Assembly (NCBI GenBank): GCA_019915135.1
Contig: JAHLMK010000004.1
Coordinates: 186,001-250,000, forward strand
Length of the DNA: 64,000 nucleotides
From: Strobilurus pachycystidiatus
Lineage: Eukaryota; Basidiomycota; Agaricomycetes; Agaricales; Physalacriaceae
Direction of reading: 5' to 3'
Part shown: piece after piece, positions 24,748 to 35,919 of the stretch
Layout of the letters: every line of letters starts with the position of its first letter
How positions within the stretch are numbered: the stretch's first letter is position 1
Position numbers and translations under genes: made by a program
The notes under the pieces: model-generated
The model's input: only the letters and a program-made list of their open reading frames with translations
Told to the model about the DNA's origin: nothing
Databases searched by the model: none

Positions 24748-26786
24748 ATGGAGATCGAAATCCTTTGTCTGTGTCTACTTCTCTGTCTATTACTTTGGAA
24801 GAACTACAGGAGCACGAACTTGGCAACGCATCCGCCAGTCGTCCGTATACCAGTCAGTCGCGACTTGAACAACTGGCCACGGCTGATCTCGTGGTACTTA
24901 ACAGGATACGGATATCTTCAAGTACCCTCGGCGCACTTACGAAGAGGCGCTCCAGCGACACGGCAGTGTTGTTGGGGTCATGCGAAAAAACAGGGTACAC
25001 ACATTCTCGAATCTGCTTTCAGGTCATCTCTAACACCTGCCAGCTCGAATATATCGTTGACAACTCCTTGACCGCAGAGGTGTTGACGAACGACGCCGTA
25101 TATAGTTTTGAACACGGCACCCTATCGGTAACGCGACTCTCATGATCCACCACGAACTGACGTCTTTAAGGCGCTCAACCTCGGTTTCTTACTGGCGAGC
25201 CCACGCAGCTTCATCCGGGATATCGACAAGTTGGTGCAAGCACACATCATAGCTCAGCTGAGCACGAGCGTCCTTCGTGGTGAGACTCTTGTGCCCCGGC
25301 TACCGAATGCAGCTCAATGTCCTTAACTGCTGACGACCAGTATCACCCACCTTCGAGAAGTTTGGAGCGAAGCTTTCAAGGCTTCTCGAAAACTCCAAAG
25401 AGCCCATTGTCGTCGACGTAGACCGCTTAGTCCATCGGATGATGGCTGAGGCTATGCTGATTTTGATCATTGGAGAGGTACGTCAATCGAGATTCGTCTA
25501 GTGCCGTGAACTGACGGCGGCGGAAAGAAATATGCCACTGAAGTCGATATTGTGGCTACGGAGAAAATCGCAGTCGCAGTTGCGACTCTTACAGGGATAT
25601 ACGAAAACATGGATTGGCAATCCCGCATGTTTCCCAGTGTCTGGCGTGCATACACCTGGTAGTATTTCATCTGACGTTTATGTGTTCAGAAGTCTTACCA
25701 CTGTCCTTAGGCTGAAAGTGATGTTTTTCGATATTCCTAGGCTTTTTGGGTGTGGCATTGGGCGAAGAGTATTCTACGACCTTGCCCATATTACGGCGGT
25801 CAGCGACCTCAGACCCGGGATGGTGAGATTTCCGTTGATACCAATATGCGGTATGCGGGCGGGAGCCCTGCACTAACTTCTCATTCCAGGAACCCGCCTT
25901 GTTCGAGTTCTCCAGAAACTACGTGAACCACAAAACTAACCGGATAGGCATGCTCGACCGAATTTGGATCTTGATCATTCTCTTAGGGTATACACACCTA
26001 GAACCCTGCTCGTGGTCTCCGATTCTGATCTTTCTTCAGATTGATATTCGCATCTGTTCATCAGACGTGGGTAAATTTATCGCGGCCGCACCATTGGTTG
26101 ACGTTCAGACAGTGCAGTTGTTATTGTATGGGTGGTTTTCGAGCTAGCCAAACGCCCGGAGTGTGTCACTGAGTTCCGCGCGGAAGTTTGTCCGGAGACA
26201 GACAACGATGGTCATCAACACTTGACCTATGGATCTTTGCGGAATTGCGAACGACTCGACTCGTTTATCCGCGAGGTGATGAGGACAAAGGGGGACACTC
26301 TCAGCACAGTACGCAAGACAGTGATCGATGCGCAAGTGGGTCAATATGTTATTCCCAAAGGTACTAGCATCAATTTCACTGGCACCGCATGTGAATTTCT
26401 GTGTTGTCTATAGGATCATTCGTCATTCCGCTGGCCACGCTTTCGCACGAGAATGGCGGTTACTATGAGGATGCAAAAGATCTAATACCAGACCGCTGGA
26501 TTGGAACAGGAAAGCTGGCATCCATGGTGACCCCGAGCTACTGGCCATTTGGTTTGGGGCGGTGGGCGTGTCCTGGGCGTAATTTGGCTGTCTCTGGTAA
26601 GCAAGGCAGTGCTAAAGTTTTGGTAGAAGCTAACAACTTCCAGAAATCAAGCTTGCAGTCTTGACCATGATCATGCATGCTAACCTGACCCTCGAGAACG
26701 GAGAGTATGAAGTCGTTGACCCTTTGAATGTCACTTCAGTCCCACCTCGCGGAAACATTGTCTTGACATCCTTGAGTGTAGTGTAA
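24748..26786 (+). CDS. Cytochrome P450 monooxygenase
   Basis: ATG 24748 gives an N-terminal membrane anchor (MEIEILCLCLLLCLLLWKN) and the proline hinge HPPVV. A 52-bp intron (24853-24904, GTCAGT...AACAG) joins RIP to DTDIFKYPRRTYEEALQRHG in phase. Later exons give EVLTNDAVYSFEHG, LGFLLASPRSFIRDIDKLVQ, and the I-helix LIFASVHQTAVVIVWVVFEL (again across an intron). The ExxR motif is in FIREVMR, PERF-equivalent DLIPDRW, and the haem loop FGLGRWACPGRNLA holds the thiolate Cys. It ends at TAA 26784-26786. It appears intact. Probably an ER-bound oxidase of a hydrophobic substrate; the leading half resembles basidiomycete P450s of secondary metabolism. Substrate unknown. Confidence 0.88.
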
Positions 26787-27489
26787 TCTGTTTTGTATCA
26801 ACTCTTTCCTCTCTTCCGTAGTGCTGTCGACGCTACTATCAATGTCCTTATTTACACAATGTGTGACATATTCTGTGGATGTCCTGAGTACATTGCACGG
26901 AGGCACAGATCACTGAATCTGGCTACGTCAAATCGCTAGAGACGCATGGTATCCTGAGCCTCGGGAGTCACGCACCTCTGCCCCAGCTGTTGTAACTTGT
27001 TGCTGTCCAATTTGAGCCGCTGGGTCCGTGATGATGATACAGCCGGGAATCTGAGACTCCCAAACAAGTGCCGTGAAAACCGGACTCCTTCCCATTCGCT
27101 ATAACACCTAGCAAAGTCACCTTAAATCTGTGGGAGCTCACAGACTTTTGTGGGTTACGAAAGCTCCTTCTCCCGCCCGGAGCACATGCCTCCAAATCTT
27201 GGGAACTTTGATATGCCCAAAAGTGAAGTCAAACTGCGCACATGTATCACCTTTAGGAAGCAAGGGGGAATGATTGATCGTGCCACGCAGTAATCACGGG
27301 GATCCATGTGATTGGTCCAGGCAACCAGTATTGTTGGTGCGTGTACTCATCAATCCGTAATGGTTTGTGCTCTGGACACTAGTTCATTCCGTCTATTGTT
27401 GACCTACGGATAACTTGGTTACTTACGCCTCTGAGACTTCGCACATCTGTGGCTTGCAAATCATATCATCAAATCAATATTACAGAGAG
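26787..27489. other. Intergenic stretch between convergent genes
   Basis: Lies between the 3' ends of the P450 (rightward) and the thioesterase (leftward). No coding sequence, RNA gene or repeat was recognised. Confidence 0.45.
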
Positions 27490-28518
27490 CTACAAGCGTG
27501 GCGGGACACAAGTATATCCTGCTTGTAAAGCTTCTATCATAGTGTCGTTGGCGAGGATGTCATAATGACCAGCAGTCACGAATGTCACTCGCGCATCAGG
27601 AAAGCATCGACTAACGCCCAGGTCATGCCACTGAGGTCGATCTACTGGCAAGAGAGCTCCCACCATCCCATAAGAGCCTAGATAGACACTGATGGGAGCT
27701 TTGACTGATGTCATCCAGTCCTCCAAAGCATCTATTGGCGACGCAGATGCCTGAAATGACAGTAGAAAGTCAAAGACCTGGTTCAAGAACCGATCTAACG
27801 TCTCCTTGTACCCTTGTACAAACGAGCTGACCGGAAGTCCCTGGAAAGCCGCAGATAGGTCGTCCGCGAGTCTGTGACGTTTTGGTACAGTACCGCCACC
27901 ATCACGGCGCGTAATGGCAAGCAATGTGGAGCGACTCGCGTCGATGAACATCTGCCGTGCACCCTCCTGAGTGAGTGAGATATTTGAGACGTTGACCCCG
28001 ACAGTAGGAGCAAAAAATATGGTAGGGAAGTGATCGATGAGAGCAAATTGAGAAACCAATTCGTCACGGCCTTCTAGGAGGCGCACCAGGGCGAATACAA
28101 GAATGCTCGTTGCGGAGAATGAAGCAAGACGATATGGCCCGCTCGGTTGACTCTCCTGTAGATTCCGTCAGAAACGGCTGGGATATTTCAGGTATTTGGG
28201 AAGAACCTTGATCTTGGTATAGTAAAAGTCGGCTTGAACGTCCAGGCTCTTCAATGGGGTGTCGGGCGTCACTTGAATCGCCCATAGAGCTGTTTGAAAC
28301 TTGGTTTTAAAGGGCTCAAAAGCGTGTATGGTTCCACCGCCACCTTGAACACGCAAGTCAGATCGTCAATGAATATGAGCATTGAGCCCGATGACACGTA
28401 AGGGCTCACCGTGAACGACAATTAGAGGGGGCTCACCATTCCCCTTACGAAGCTTTACAATGGTTTCTCCGGGCTTTGCGGCTGCTCTCCAAGTGTCTTT
28501 GTCGTCCTCTGAAGCCAT
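27490..28518 (-). CDS. Stand-alone thioesterase (PKS/NRPS type-I TE-like alpha/beta hydrolase)
   Basis: Three exons from ATG 28518 (MASEDDKDTWRAAAKPG). Exon 1 ends PPLIVVHG. A GTGAGC...AAG intron leads to GGGTIHAFEPFKTKFQTALW (the oxyanion HGGGG loop). A second intron leads to ESQPSGPYRLASFSATSILV and LIDHFP. The last part includes GHYDIL with the presumptive catalytic His and ends VPPRL. Overall layout equals the thioesterase domain that terminates fungal polyketide and peptide synthases, here as a free protein of about 310 residues. The nucleophile elbow reads S-F-S-A-T in place of G-x-S-x-G. It may release or edit acyl-CoA or carrier-bound acyl groups; the ligase is its upstream neighbour on the same strand. 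Confidence 0.8.
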
Positions 28519-28722
28519 GAGTCAATGACACAATAACAACCCGCGACGTCTCAATATAAGTCTCCCATATCACCGCGGGGGGTCAAACTTGACGCTGGAA
28601 ATCTGCATTTCTCAGCTCAACAATGAATGATTCTATCAAATCATACGTCGGAGAGCCTTTGGATCCGTGATGTAGTTGTGAACAATGACAGAAGAAGTCG
28701 AAACAAAATGGATGCGTGCCGT

Positions 28723-28755
28723 GTTGATCGGCGGAACCTGAATTCTTTGTTAGCC
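28723..28755 (-). promoter_or_regulatory. 33-bp upstream element, copy A (about 205 bp upstream of the thioesterase ATG)
   Basis: 30 of 33 bases match copy B at 31968-32000, in the same orientation and at a similar distance from the ATG. The plus-strand core is GTTGATCGGCGGA(A/G)CCTGAAT, then CTTTGTT(A/G)GCC. A TGCCTGCCGCC-like run follows both copies. Proposed as a shared promoter element or the remnant of a duplicated promoter. Confidence 0.5.
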
Positions 28756-28945
28756 TGCCGCCCAGCTGCCGTCTCAGTACTGATAGGCTAGACGCCGCTG
28801 AAGACTAAGGGAGTCTGAGATCGGACCGAGTGAGTTCGGCATGAATGCCGAGTATTTTGATGCAGGAGTTCTTCGGTCGAATCCAGATTGCGAGTGCTTG
28901 AAAGGGAAACTTGGCGAGAGAAGTAAAGTGACATACGAGCGTAAG

Positions 28946-28983
28946 GTAACGGAAAAGGGTGTTGGTAACGGAAAAGGGTGTTG
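28946..28983. repeat. Tandem duplication of a 19-bp unit
   Basis: Two perfect head-to-tail copies of GTAACGGAAAAGGGTGTTG, upstream of the thioesterase gene. Confidence 0.9.
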
Positions 28984-29140
28984 GTATCGTAATTTTCGAA
29001 TATTGGTGCCATCAAAGCGACCTCTCAATCGTTGATGGATATACTCGAACGTCTCTTTATACAACTGGAGCAATTCGCGTGGACTGAGAAGGGAGGCTGC
29101 ATATGCCCTAATACAGTTTCTATACACTCTACGTGTCCAC

Positions 29141-31716
29141 TCAAAGCTTGGCGGTCTGGCCTATCCGTTGGCGTGCAACATCTCGGAGTTCTCTACGGAG
29201 TAACTTCCCACTCGGGGTTTTCGGGATGGTTTGGCATATCTCGACCTGATGAAGATGCTTAAAAGTAGCTTTGTTCTCGGCGACGTGCTGGAGTCCGCCT
29301 GAGAAATGGAGATGGAAGGATAAGGGGATAGATCAATCACCTTCTTGATATCTGCTGTGACGCTCTGCAGACTGGATGCCTCGGCTGCTCTCAAACCTTC
29401 TGCCGTGAGAACGACAAATGCCAGCGGTACCTCGCCGCTAAACGAGTGTGGAATCCCAACCACACATACATCAGCTGCATATGGGTGATCCAGTATGCAG
29501 CCTTCGAGCTCGGCGGGTGCTACTTGCATTCCCTTGACCTTTCAAACGGGTTAAGACGTCTTTTCAGATCAAGTCCATGAAAGTGCTACCTTGATGATTT
29601 CCTAAATGCGTACGGATGAGGTGTAATCTCACCACGTACAGAGTGAGCTTACCTTCAGCCTATCGATGAAAATGATCTCGTCGTTTCTATCAATTTTGAC
29701 AAGGTCGCCAGAACGTATCCAGCTTTCTACGGGGTCAGTGTCCCGTGATCACGGCGGGCTCATACCCACATACCCGTCAACGAAAGTTTCGCGCGTTCTA
29801 CAGGCTGTTAGACAAAACACTGAAACGCAAGCCACACAAGACTGACGCGGCTTCATTGGTGAGGTAGCCGCTTGCAGAAGCGGGCGTTCGGATATGCAAC
29901 TCTCCTTCTTCGTTGCGGCCAGCGAAAGCTCCATCCGCTTTGATAACGCGCCCGTCAACGCCTGGGACAAATACCCCACCGAACATGCCACGTTTTTGCT
30001 GGACCGGACACATGGATACGACGCCAGTGGCTTCCGTCGAACCTGGGAGAGAATAAGACTTGGTTATCGGGATATGTTTTCACTAACCATAAGCTTGCCC
30101 GATATATATCTGGGGCATGAGTTGCAATAGCTGCTCGTATATTTCAGCTGCCCGCAATCAGCGTTCGGTCATTTGAGCAATAGCACCCCGACGACTCACC
30201 AGAAAGAGGAGCAGCAGCGCAAAGCACTACTCTGACCGACGAGAGGTCATAGTTCCTGACGATGGGATCCTGTGGTCTGTGTGAGACGCTATCATGCCAG
30301 GACTCTGGTCACTCACTTTGCAAATCAGAACAATTTGAGGAGGAACAACCATCAGTGAGGTAATCCTGTGGCGGACGATGCTCTCTAACATGTCCTTGAG
30401 AGAGAACTTCGGGACAACAACTACGGAGATCTGGAGCGGAAGGTCCATCGATGTTCTTTGACGTGGAGGTTTCACGTACGGCGGAGAACATATTGAAGTG
30501 GGTCTGAAGAAAGTTCGGTCAAACAGTACTGGGGTAAGGAAGCGTGCTCGTACCACAAGCACAAGACCATAAATGTCTGGATTATGATGAGATGCTGCAG
30601 TCTACCGTTGTGCAACACTCACGATAGAACGGAAGAACTGCCAGACATGCATCACCTGGGCGATATCGGAGGTGTTCCCATTCGGCGTAAGGTTCGGAGA
30701 CTCTGTTGAGAGTCGCGATTTGCAGAACGTTAGCGATGAAAGCATAGTGGGAGATCCGAACGATCTGTGACAAGCGCGTTAGCGCCTGATAACCAGATGA
30801 AGAGGCCGGACCGACAAACCTTCGGTGTCCCGGTCGTGCCACTGGAAGAGCTGTAGAACGCGACCTTAGATTTTCCCTCGCCAGCCTTGAGGCTCCTCTC
30901 GTTCAAGGGCTGTCCGGAGGTTATACCGCTCTGAATGAGTGCGTTTAAGCCGATCAAGCCAGGGGGAACGCGCGCATTTGGTGTTTCTTGATCAACTAGA
31001 ACAATGATTCGATCCGAGGGGATGCCGGAGGCCTCTGCAGCAGAGGAAGCGGTACGCAAGAAGTCAACGTGGGTGATGATGAGGGATGCCCGCGATAGTT
31101 TTATATGTTCCGTCAGTTCGGGGGCCGTCAGGGCGGGGTTACATGGGCTATGTGTGGTGTTAATGAAGAGGCGTTACGTGAGTTAATCTACTTGCGTGAC
31201 GATGCCCAGAAGGCGATGCACCGCCCACATGCATATGGGATAATCTGACTTGGACTTGGATCAAATCGTCGGAAGATTCACAGAGAACGGACCTATGTGG
31301 TTACTGCTGTAGAATAACACTGACAGATATGAGACGAGTGTGGGCATGTTTGAGAGGGCCTTACCTGCATCACCGTCACCTGGAAATCTTCCTGATCAAC
31401 TTTCCTCTCAAATTTGACCGGAAGTCCGGACGTACCGATATTGTATCTATGTTGCAAGCTAATTGCCAGTCCTGTCGAGCGTGTTCGAATCTACAATGAC
31501 TTTTGCTCAGTCCAAGACAATGAAGTGGAACCAGATGCCCTTGACTTCTTCGAGATCCATAGCTCTGCCGCTCTTATCAGCAATAAGCCAAGGTAGTCCA
31601 TGGGGGCGTTGTGGTCGCAAGGGGTGGTGGTAGTCGAGTATGAACTGGGGGGTCGTCATATCGTCTGGTATGTGGGGTAGAATCCCCGAAGAAGGAGGGG
31701 CCTGAAAGATGGTCAT
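29141..31716 (-). CDS. 4-coumarate--CoA ligase-like adenylate-forming enzyme with C-terminal AKL
   Basis: ATG 31716 (MTIFQAPPSSGILPHIP) to TGA 29141, about ten introns. Motifs in order: WAVHRLLGIVT, SPCNPALTAPELTEHI, the P-loop FYSSSSGTTGTPK, the core PKFSLKDMLESIVRHRITSL, YGSTEATG (split by an intron), SWIRSGDLVKIDRNDEIIFIDR LKEIIKVKG, APAELEGCILDHP, and the terminal QTIPKTPSGKLLRRELRD with the catalytic lysine of the second half-reaction. The protein ends QTAKL; AKL is a good peroxisomal PTS1. It activates a carboxylic acid as an adenylate and forms its CoA thioester, probably in peroxisomes. Aromatic or fatty acid preference cannot be told. It shares an upstream element with the thioesterase, and its 3' end was copied to 24.2 kb. 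Confidence 0.85.
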
Positions 31717-32320
31717 GACTGCGTTGCCAATGATTCTGCAGTGAGCCGTGAATGCTTGATTATAAAAGCGTAGTCACAAGAATCGTGTCGTTGCCGGCAA
31801 GCGGTTTACGAAAAGCCATGTGAGTTGTAACGAGATTCCAATAATATCACGCACGTATTGAGCACACGGTGATGCCCATGGAGGTCTGCCAGAGGCGGGC
31901 TGAATTAAACGTAACTGTCACAAGCTCCAGATTGAATTCGGAACTGTCCGTGCCGATATTGGTCGCTGTTGATCGGCGGAGCCTGAATGCTTTGTTGGCC
32001 CGGTGTTGCCTGCCGCCTCAGTTATTGAGTGGCCCATTCTCAGTACGAGCGCACAATCATACTGGCATCACATCTTGATCCCCGCGTTTTACTTCCCACT
32101 CCAAGGATCTTGATGTTCATCCCTACTCTTCGGCATCTTCAGACCAGATTCCATCAAGGCATAGACCAGATGCCTAGCGTTGTTTCGGCAACAGGCTGAC
32201 AGACCACATGGTTGAGCTACTTGAATGTCCAGCAAGTGGCGACACCAGGTCGACAGAGACGAAACCTGCTATATAAAGCCCTTCTCAAACACGTACAGAA
32301 CCATCAAAGTCTCAGCAAAC
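31717..32320. promoter_or_regulatory. Divergent promoter region between ligase and membrane-protein genes
   Basis: Carries 33-bp element copy B at 31968-32000 and a TATATAAA box at 32270-32277, about 45 bp upstream of the rightward ATG. No coding sequence was recognised. Confidence 0.5.
31968..32000 (-). promoter_or_regulatory. 33-bp upstream element, copy B (about 250 bp upstream of the ligase ATG)
   Basis: 30/33 identity with copy A upstream of the thioesterase, same orientation relative to the gene. It lies in a divergent intergenic region, so it could also serve the membrane-protein gene to its right. Confidence 0.5.
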
Positions 32321-33671
32321 ATGGCTGCTATATCCCTGCAAATGTCCAATGTGCGCGTAGTACCACTCTCCTTGCCGTACCACCCATTTACATTCCTGAC
32401 AGTTCTTGGCTCTTGTACTGGAATCCATTCTTTATGGTGAGAACGGACTCCGGCACTAGCGTGAGATAACATAGGCTGGATTTTCATATCACAGGTGCCT
32501 TCACGGTCTTGTTCTTCGCAGCATTGTACGCCATTTTTACGAAACGGTCGGGCGTGAACAATATCCTTCTTGCCACGGTCGTAACAATGTGGGTCTTGGC
32601 TACTGTGGTGAGCAGTCATATTCGTGTGTTGCGCTTATGATGCAGCGTTGATTCCCGGTCAATGCAGCACCTTATTCTCGACGTTGTTCGGGCATCGCAA
32701 GCTTTCGTCGAGCTTCAAGCTGGAAGCGCCTTGGCATATTACCTCAATCTGTCGAATCCGCTTCAACCTGCCAAGACTGCAGTGTATGTTACCCTGACCT
32801 TAGTCGGGGACGGCTTCGTCGTGAGTATCTATCTAGATTCCCGGGCATAGAGATGTTCGATCTCGTCTTGGTGCTCATGAGTTGTGTGCGTAGATTTTTC
32901 GATCTTTCATTGTCTGGAATCGCGCCTGGTGGATTGTACCTTTTCCTTTGATGCTTCTTCTCGGGACTGGAGGTAGGCAGAGCATGCACCGTCATTTGAC
33001 TGACGCTGACACCATCTCCAGTCGCTGGCTTCGGTGCAACGTATGCCTTCTCGCAGGCTGCCCCGGGGGCGCAGGTTTTCCTTCCAGCAATTGTTCCCTG
33101 GGTTACCAGTTTCATCTCGCTGACCCTTTCGACGAATGTAGTCTGCACATGTCAGTCTCCCACCAATCTATATGACACCCACAGCTGATCATTTTGTTTT
33201 CTACCAGGTCTCATCGCGTATAGGATCCTAACCATACAACGAGCCGTGAAAAAATTCTCCCAGGGAAGCGTCGGAAAATCGGCCCTCATTATGGTCGTCG
33301 AGTCTGCCGCGGTATACTCATCATCTGTCATCTGCTTGGTCACAACGTACAGTTTGGGATCGAACGCGCAGTACACTGTCCTCGATCTGGTCAGTCTTCA
33401 TTACCAGGCTCAAGACTGTTTGCTCAGTATTTCACAGACGGCGCCACTGATCGGTATAACTTTCAGCGTCATCATCTTGCGTGTCAGTCTTGGGATCAGC
33501 ACTAGGCAGCTCACCCAACAATCCAATCCAAGCGGGGATAGTTATGCGCTTCAAGCCCGCCGCGCTGTTGCTGTCAATGTTCGCGTGGATGTTGACCGAG
33601 AAAACTTCGGGAGCAACAATGACGCATTAGACGAAGTATCTATGCAGAAGACACACATCGACATGTCCTGA
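32321..33671 (+). CDS. Multi-pass integral membrane protein of a basidiomycete-type family
   Basis: ATG 32321 (MAAISLQMSNVR) joins through a GTAGTA...GACAG intron to FLALVLESILYGAFTVLFFA in phase. Further exons give hydrophobic segments LLATVVTMWVLATV, SALAYYLNL, AVYVTLTLVGDGFV, WWIVPFPLMLLLGTG, AGFGATYAFSQAAPG, SALIMVVESAAVYSSSVICL and APLIGITFSVIILRVSLG, then a polar tail ending THIDMS. About seven membrane helices are predicted by eye. This ESILYG-led layout is common among uncharacterised seven-helix proteins of mushrooms. Function unknown. Neighbouring a ligase/P450 group, it could be regulatory or unrelated. Confidence 0.7.
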
Positions 33672-34124
33672 ATTCATGGCACATGTCACCGAGCTGTGAG
33701 TACGCCCTCTTGTGGACGAATTTTCACTGAGTACTGTCGTGTAGAGTCATATTCATGATGACAAGACTACTATCAAGCGACGAGTGCCGTTTGTCCACAT
33801 AGAGAAATACATCAGAGGGTGTTTTGTATGCTTCTTGAAGTTCACCTACTGTATACCGTCAATGAGGTTCGGGCGATCCAGTCGCTGATTCTAGCAAGCC
33901 GACGATCGAGCGCAACAACGACGGGGGCAAGTCCGGGAGTCCTGGTTGAGGAAAACAGCAGTAAGTACTAAGCCCATTAGTACGGATGGCATCTGCCGCG
34001 CAAATCAAATCAAGGGTGTCCCTGATCGCGACTCTCTTTCGGCCCTCATGTTTGCGCCGGTGAAGCTGTCCCTCTGGCCCGCATAGCGTTCATAGATCAG
34101 CACTTGTCGCCTACCGGAGCCAGG
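33672..34124. other. Intergenic stretch
   Basis: No coding sequence recognised. It contains a 23-nt motif at 34006-34028 (CAAATCAAGGGTGTCCC core) that recurs with two mismatches at 62456-62478. Confidence 0.35.
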
Positions 34125-34812
34125 ATGATGAACATCGGTACAACGAGCTATAAGTTCCGTTGCAGAGTAAGTCGCGTTGCAGTTCGTTCAGAGTACTACA
34201 TTCATTAACAGCTCGGCAAGTGTTCGTCAGCGACATGGACCTCTGCTCGAAGCAATGTTCACTCGCCATCGCGAGTCTGCTGGAACATTCGGTCATGTTC
34301 TAGCTCTGACTCTGAAGAGGTTGTTCAGAATTCGGCAGGTAGGTCTTTGATCGGTCGTCTCATCCTGGGGTACCTTTCCCATAAAATGAATCCGTAGTCA
34401 CTGCCAGCGATGTTCACGCTCCTTCCGTCTTCCCTGGACCCTGGTGAATCTCGTTATCTGAGGCGTCCTCTTAGGTATTATAGGCTCCGGTGTTGCCTAC
34501 GCGTCTCTTGCAGGAAGCTGAGTTTATGGTCCGGCTTCATCAAGCCAGTCTCAAGTATGTTCACCTCTTGTCCAACTTCTCATATGCTGATTATTCGCAA
34601 CAGAGGACGGCCCGAACCTCGCGATGTGTCTGTTCGGCTACCACACTTACATACGCATGGGACGGAGTGATTTCATCTTCGTTGGGACGTGTCTTGCGGG
34701 TGCCACAGGCTTTGGTGTCATTGGCTGGGGTCTTGACGCCGCCAACCGAGGTTTCAAGAACCCTTTCATTTGTAGTATGACTGCTCCCTTTGCTCTCTTT
34801 GCCACAACATGA
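34125..34812 (+). CDS. Possible small multi-exon membrane protein
   Basis: Not recognised. ATG 34125 (MMNIGTTSYKFRCR) is followed by a clean GTAAGT...AACAG intron, a Ser/Cys-rich exon (SSSDSEEVV), a GTAGGT donor, and further short exons. The 3' part reads LAMCLFGYHTYIRMGRSDFI and FVGTCLAGATGFGVIGWGLD, a Gly-rich hydrophobic segment. Several splice sites between 34330 and 34610 are ambiguous and the start is uncertain. The exon set could belong to one short membrane protein or be partly spurious. Confidence 0.3.
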
Positions 34813-35382
34813 CCACCACGGTCCACATCGATATCGGAAGGAGTCAAGGTTGATAGCAGGATTGCATGTCGCGAGCGTTGTCGCGCACACATCCGACATC
34901 GGGCCCATGTTGGGCCTGTGATGATCGTCGGGCATCAAGTGTAGAATGAAAGGAGCGCACTGTTTGCGTTGTTGTACAAGTTCCCACTCCCTTCTGAACT
35001 CGCTTATCTCTTCATGACGAGTTCGTTAGAGTGTGGGGTTGCTCCGTCATAGTAGATAACCTTCATGTAGACAGTATGCCGCGTGTAGACCATATGCCGG
35101 CGTTCTTGACTTTATCCTCCTCGGTTGCTCGCCCACACCTGGCCGTGCTCAGACCGTTCCCGCTATCAGATCGCAGTAGCACTCTGCCAGGTAAAAAGGC
35201 TATGCCAGGCGCGGTGAACGATGCAGAAAACCGCAGTTGACGTCAACACTCCATCCGCGAGGCCCAGTCTATTCTTGGGCCAGACGGAAATAGCCCGTCT
35301 CATATAAAGCAGGTGCGTTTGTCCGTCGGCTAAAACACTTCCCACCACCATCGCCAACCTACCGCCCTCCCGACTGTATATC
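34813..35382. other. Upstream region of the CYSTM gene
   Basis: A TATAAA at 35303-35308 lies about 75 bp upstream of the CYSTM ATG. Nothing else was recognised. Confidence 0.45.
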
Positions 35383-35919
35383 ATGCAATCCCCTGCTGCC
35401 GCCCACACCAAGGCTCCCACTGGTGCCCAGCCCCAGGCTGCCGTTCAGATGAGTGCGTATTCTGACGGGTTGTATCTCCCAGGCCGTTTTTGACTGTCAA
35501 TGCAGGCGTCATCAACCCCTCCGAGGCCAAGAGCCAACAGTCCGAGCCCTGCGAGCACCAGCGCAAGTCCATGCGTCTTCGTGGAGGAGGTGCTGGCAAG
35601 GTGCGTTACCTCGTTTTGTGACTGCGACTCCGAGCCTAATACATACAACTCAGGACTGCTTCATGGGCATACTAGGCTGTTTCCTTTGCTTCGGTAAGTT
35701 CTATTGCGCCTCTTGGCTCAGTCCATGCACTGACCCTTTCCCCATAGAATGTTGCGAGGTATATTCGTGATAGCTTTTTGTTCCATTCGCTTACCGCTCT
35801 TGTTCTCTAGGGGTGCTGCGAGTGCATCGCCGACATTGTTTGTACGTCATACTAGCTTCTATTTTTACATTGCGGAACCTAATCTCCCTTCAGGCTGCCC
35901 ATGCGAGATGTGCTGCTAA
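35383..35919 (+). CDS. Small cysteine-rich transmembrane (CYSTM) protein
   Basis: About 70 codons spread over six exons. ATG 35383 gives MQSPAAAHTKAPTGAQPQAA, then SVINPSEAKSQQSEPCEHQ and RLRGGGAGK. The Cys block comes from four short exons: DCFMGILGCFLCF, ECCE, GCCECIADIV and CCPCEMCC, then TAA at 35917-35919. One exon (35748-35758) is only 11 nt long, and its phases fit. A polar, Pro/Gln/Ala-rich N-terminus followed by a C-terminal Cys-rich hydrophobic helix is the CYSTM layout. These membrane-associated peptides have been linked to stress and metal tolerance in fungi and plants. The exact role here is unknown. Confidence 0.75.

Larger units (their letters stand above)
28519..29140. other. 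Upstream region of the thioesterase gene
   Basis: Contains the 33-bp element at 28723-28755, a 19-bp tandem duplication at 28946-28983, and a weak TATA-like TTATAT about 35 bp upstream of the thioesterase ATG. The part right of about 29090 is the ligase 3' flank that was duplicated together with its coding end at 24.2 kb. Confidence 0.5.

Noticed and set aside
24840..24920. Apparent frameshift near the P450 N-terminus, suggesting a pseudogene
   Set aside because: A 52-bp intron at 24853-24904 (GTCAGT donor, AACAG acceptor) joins the two frames in phase 0, so the gene reads intact.
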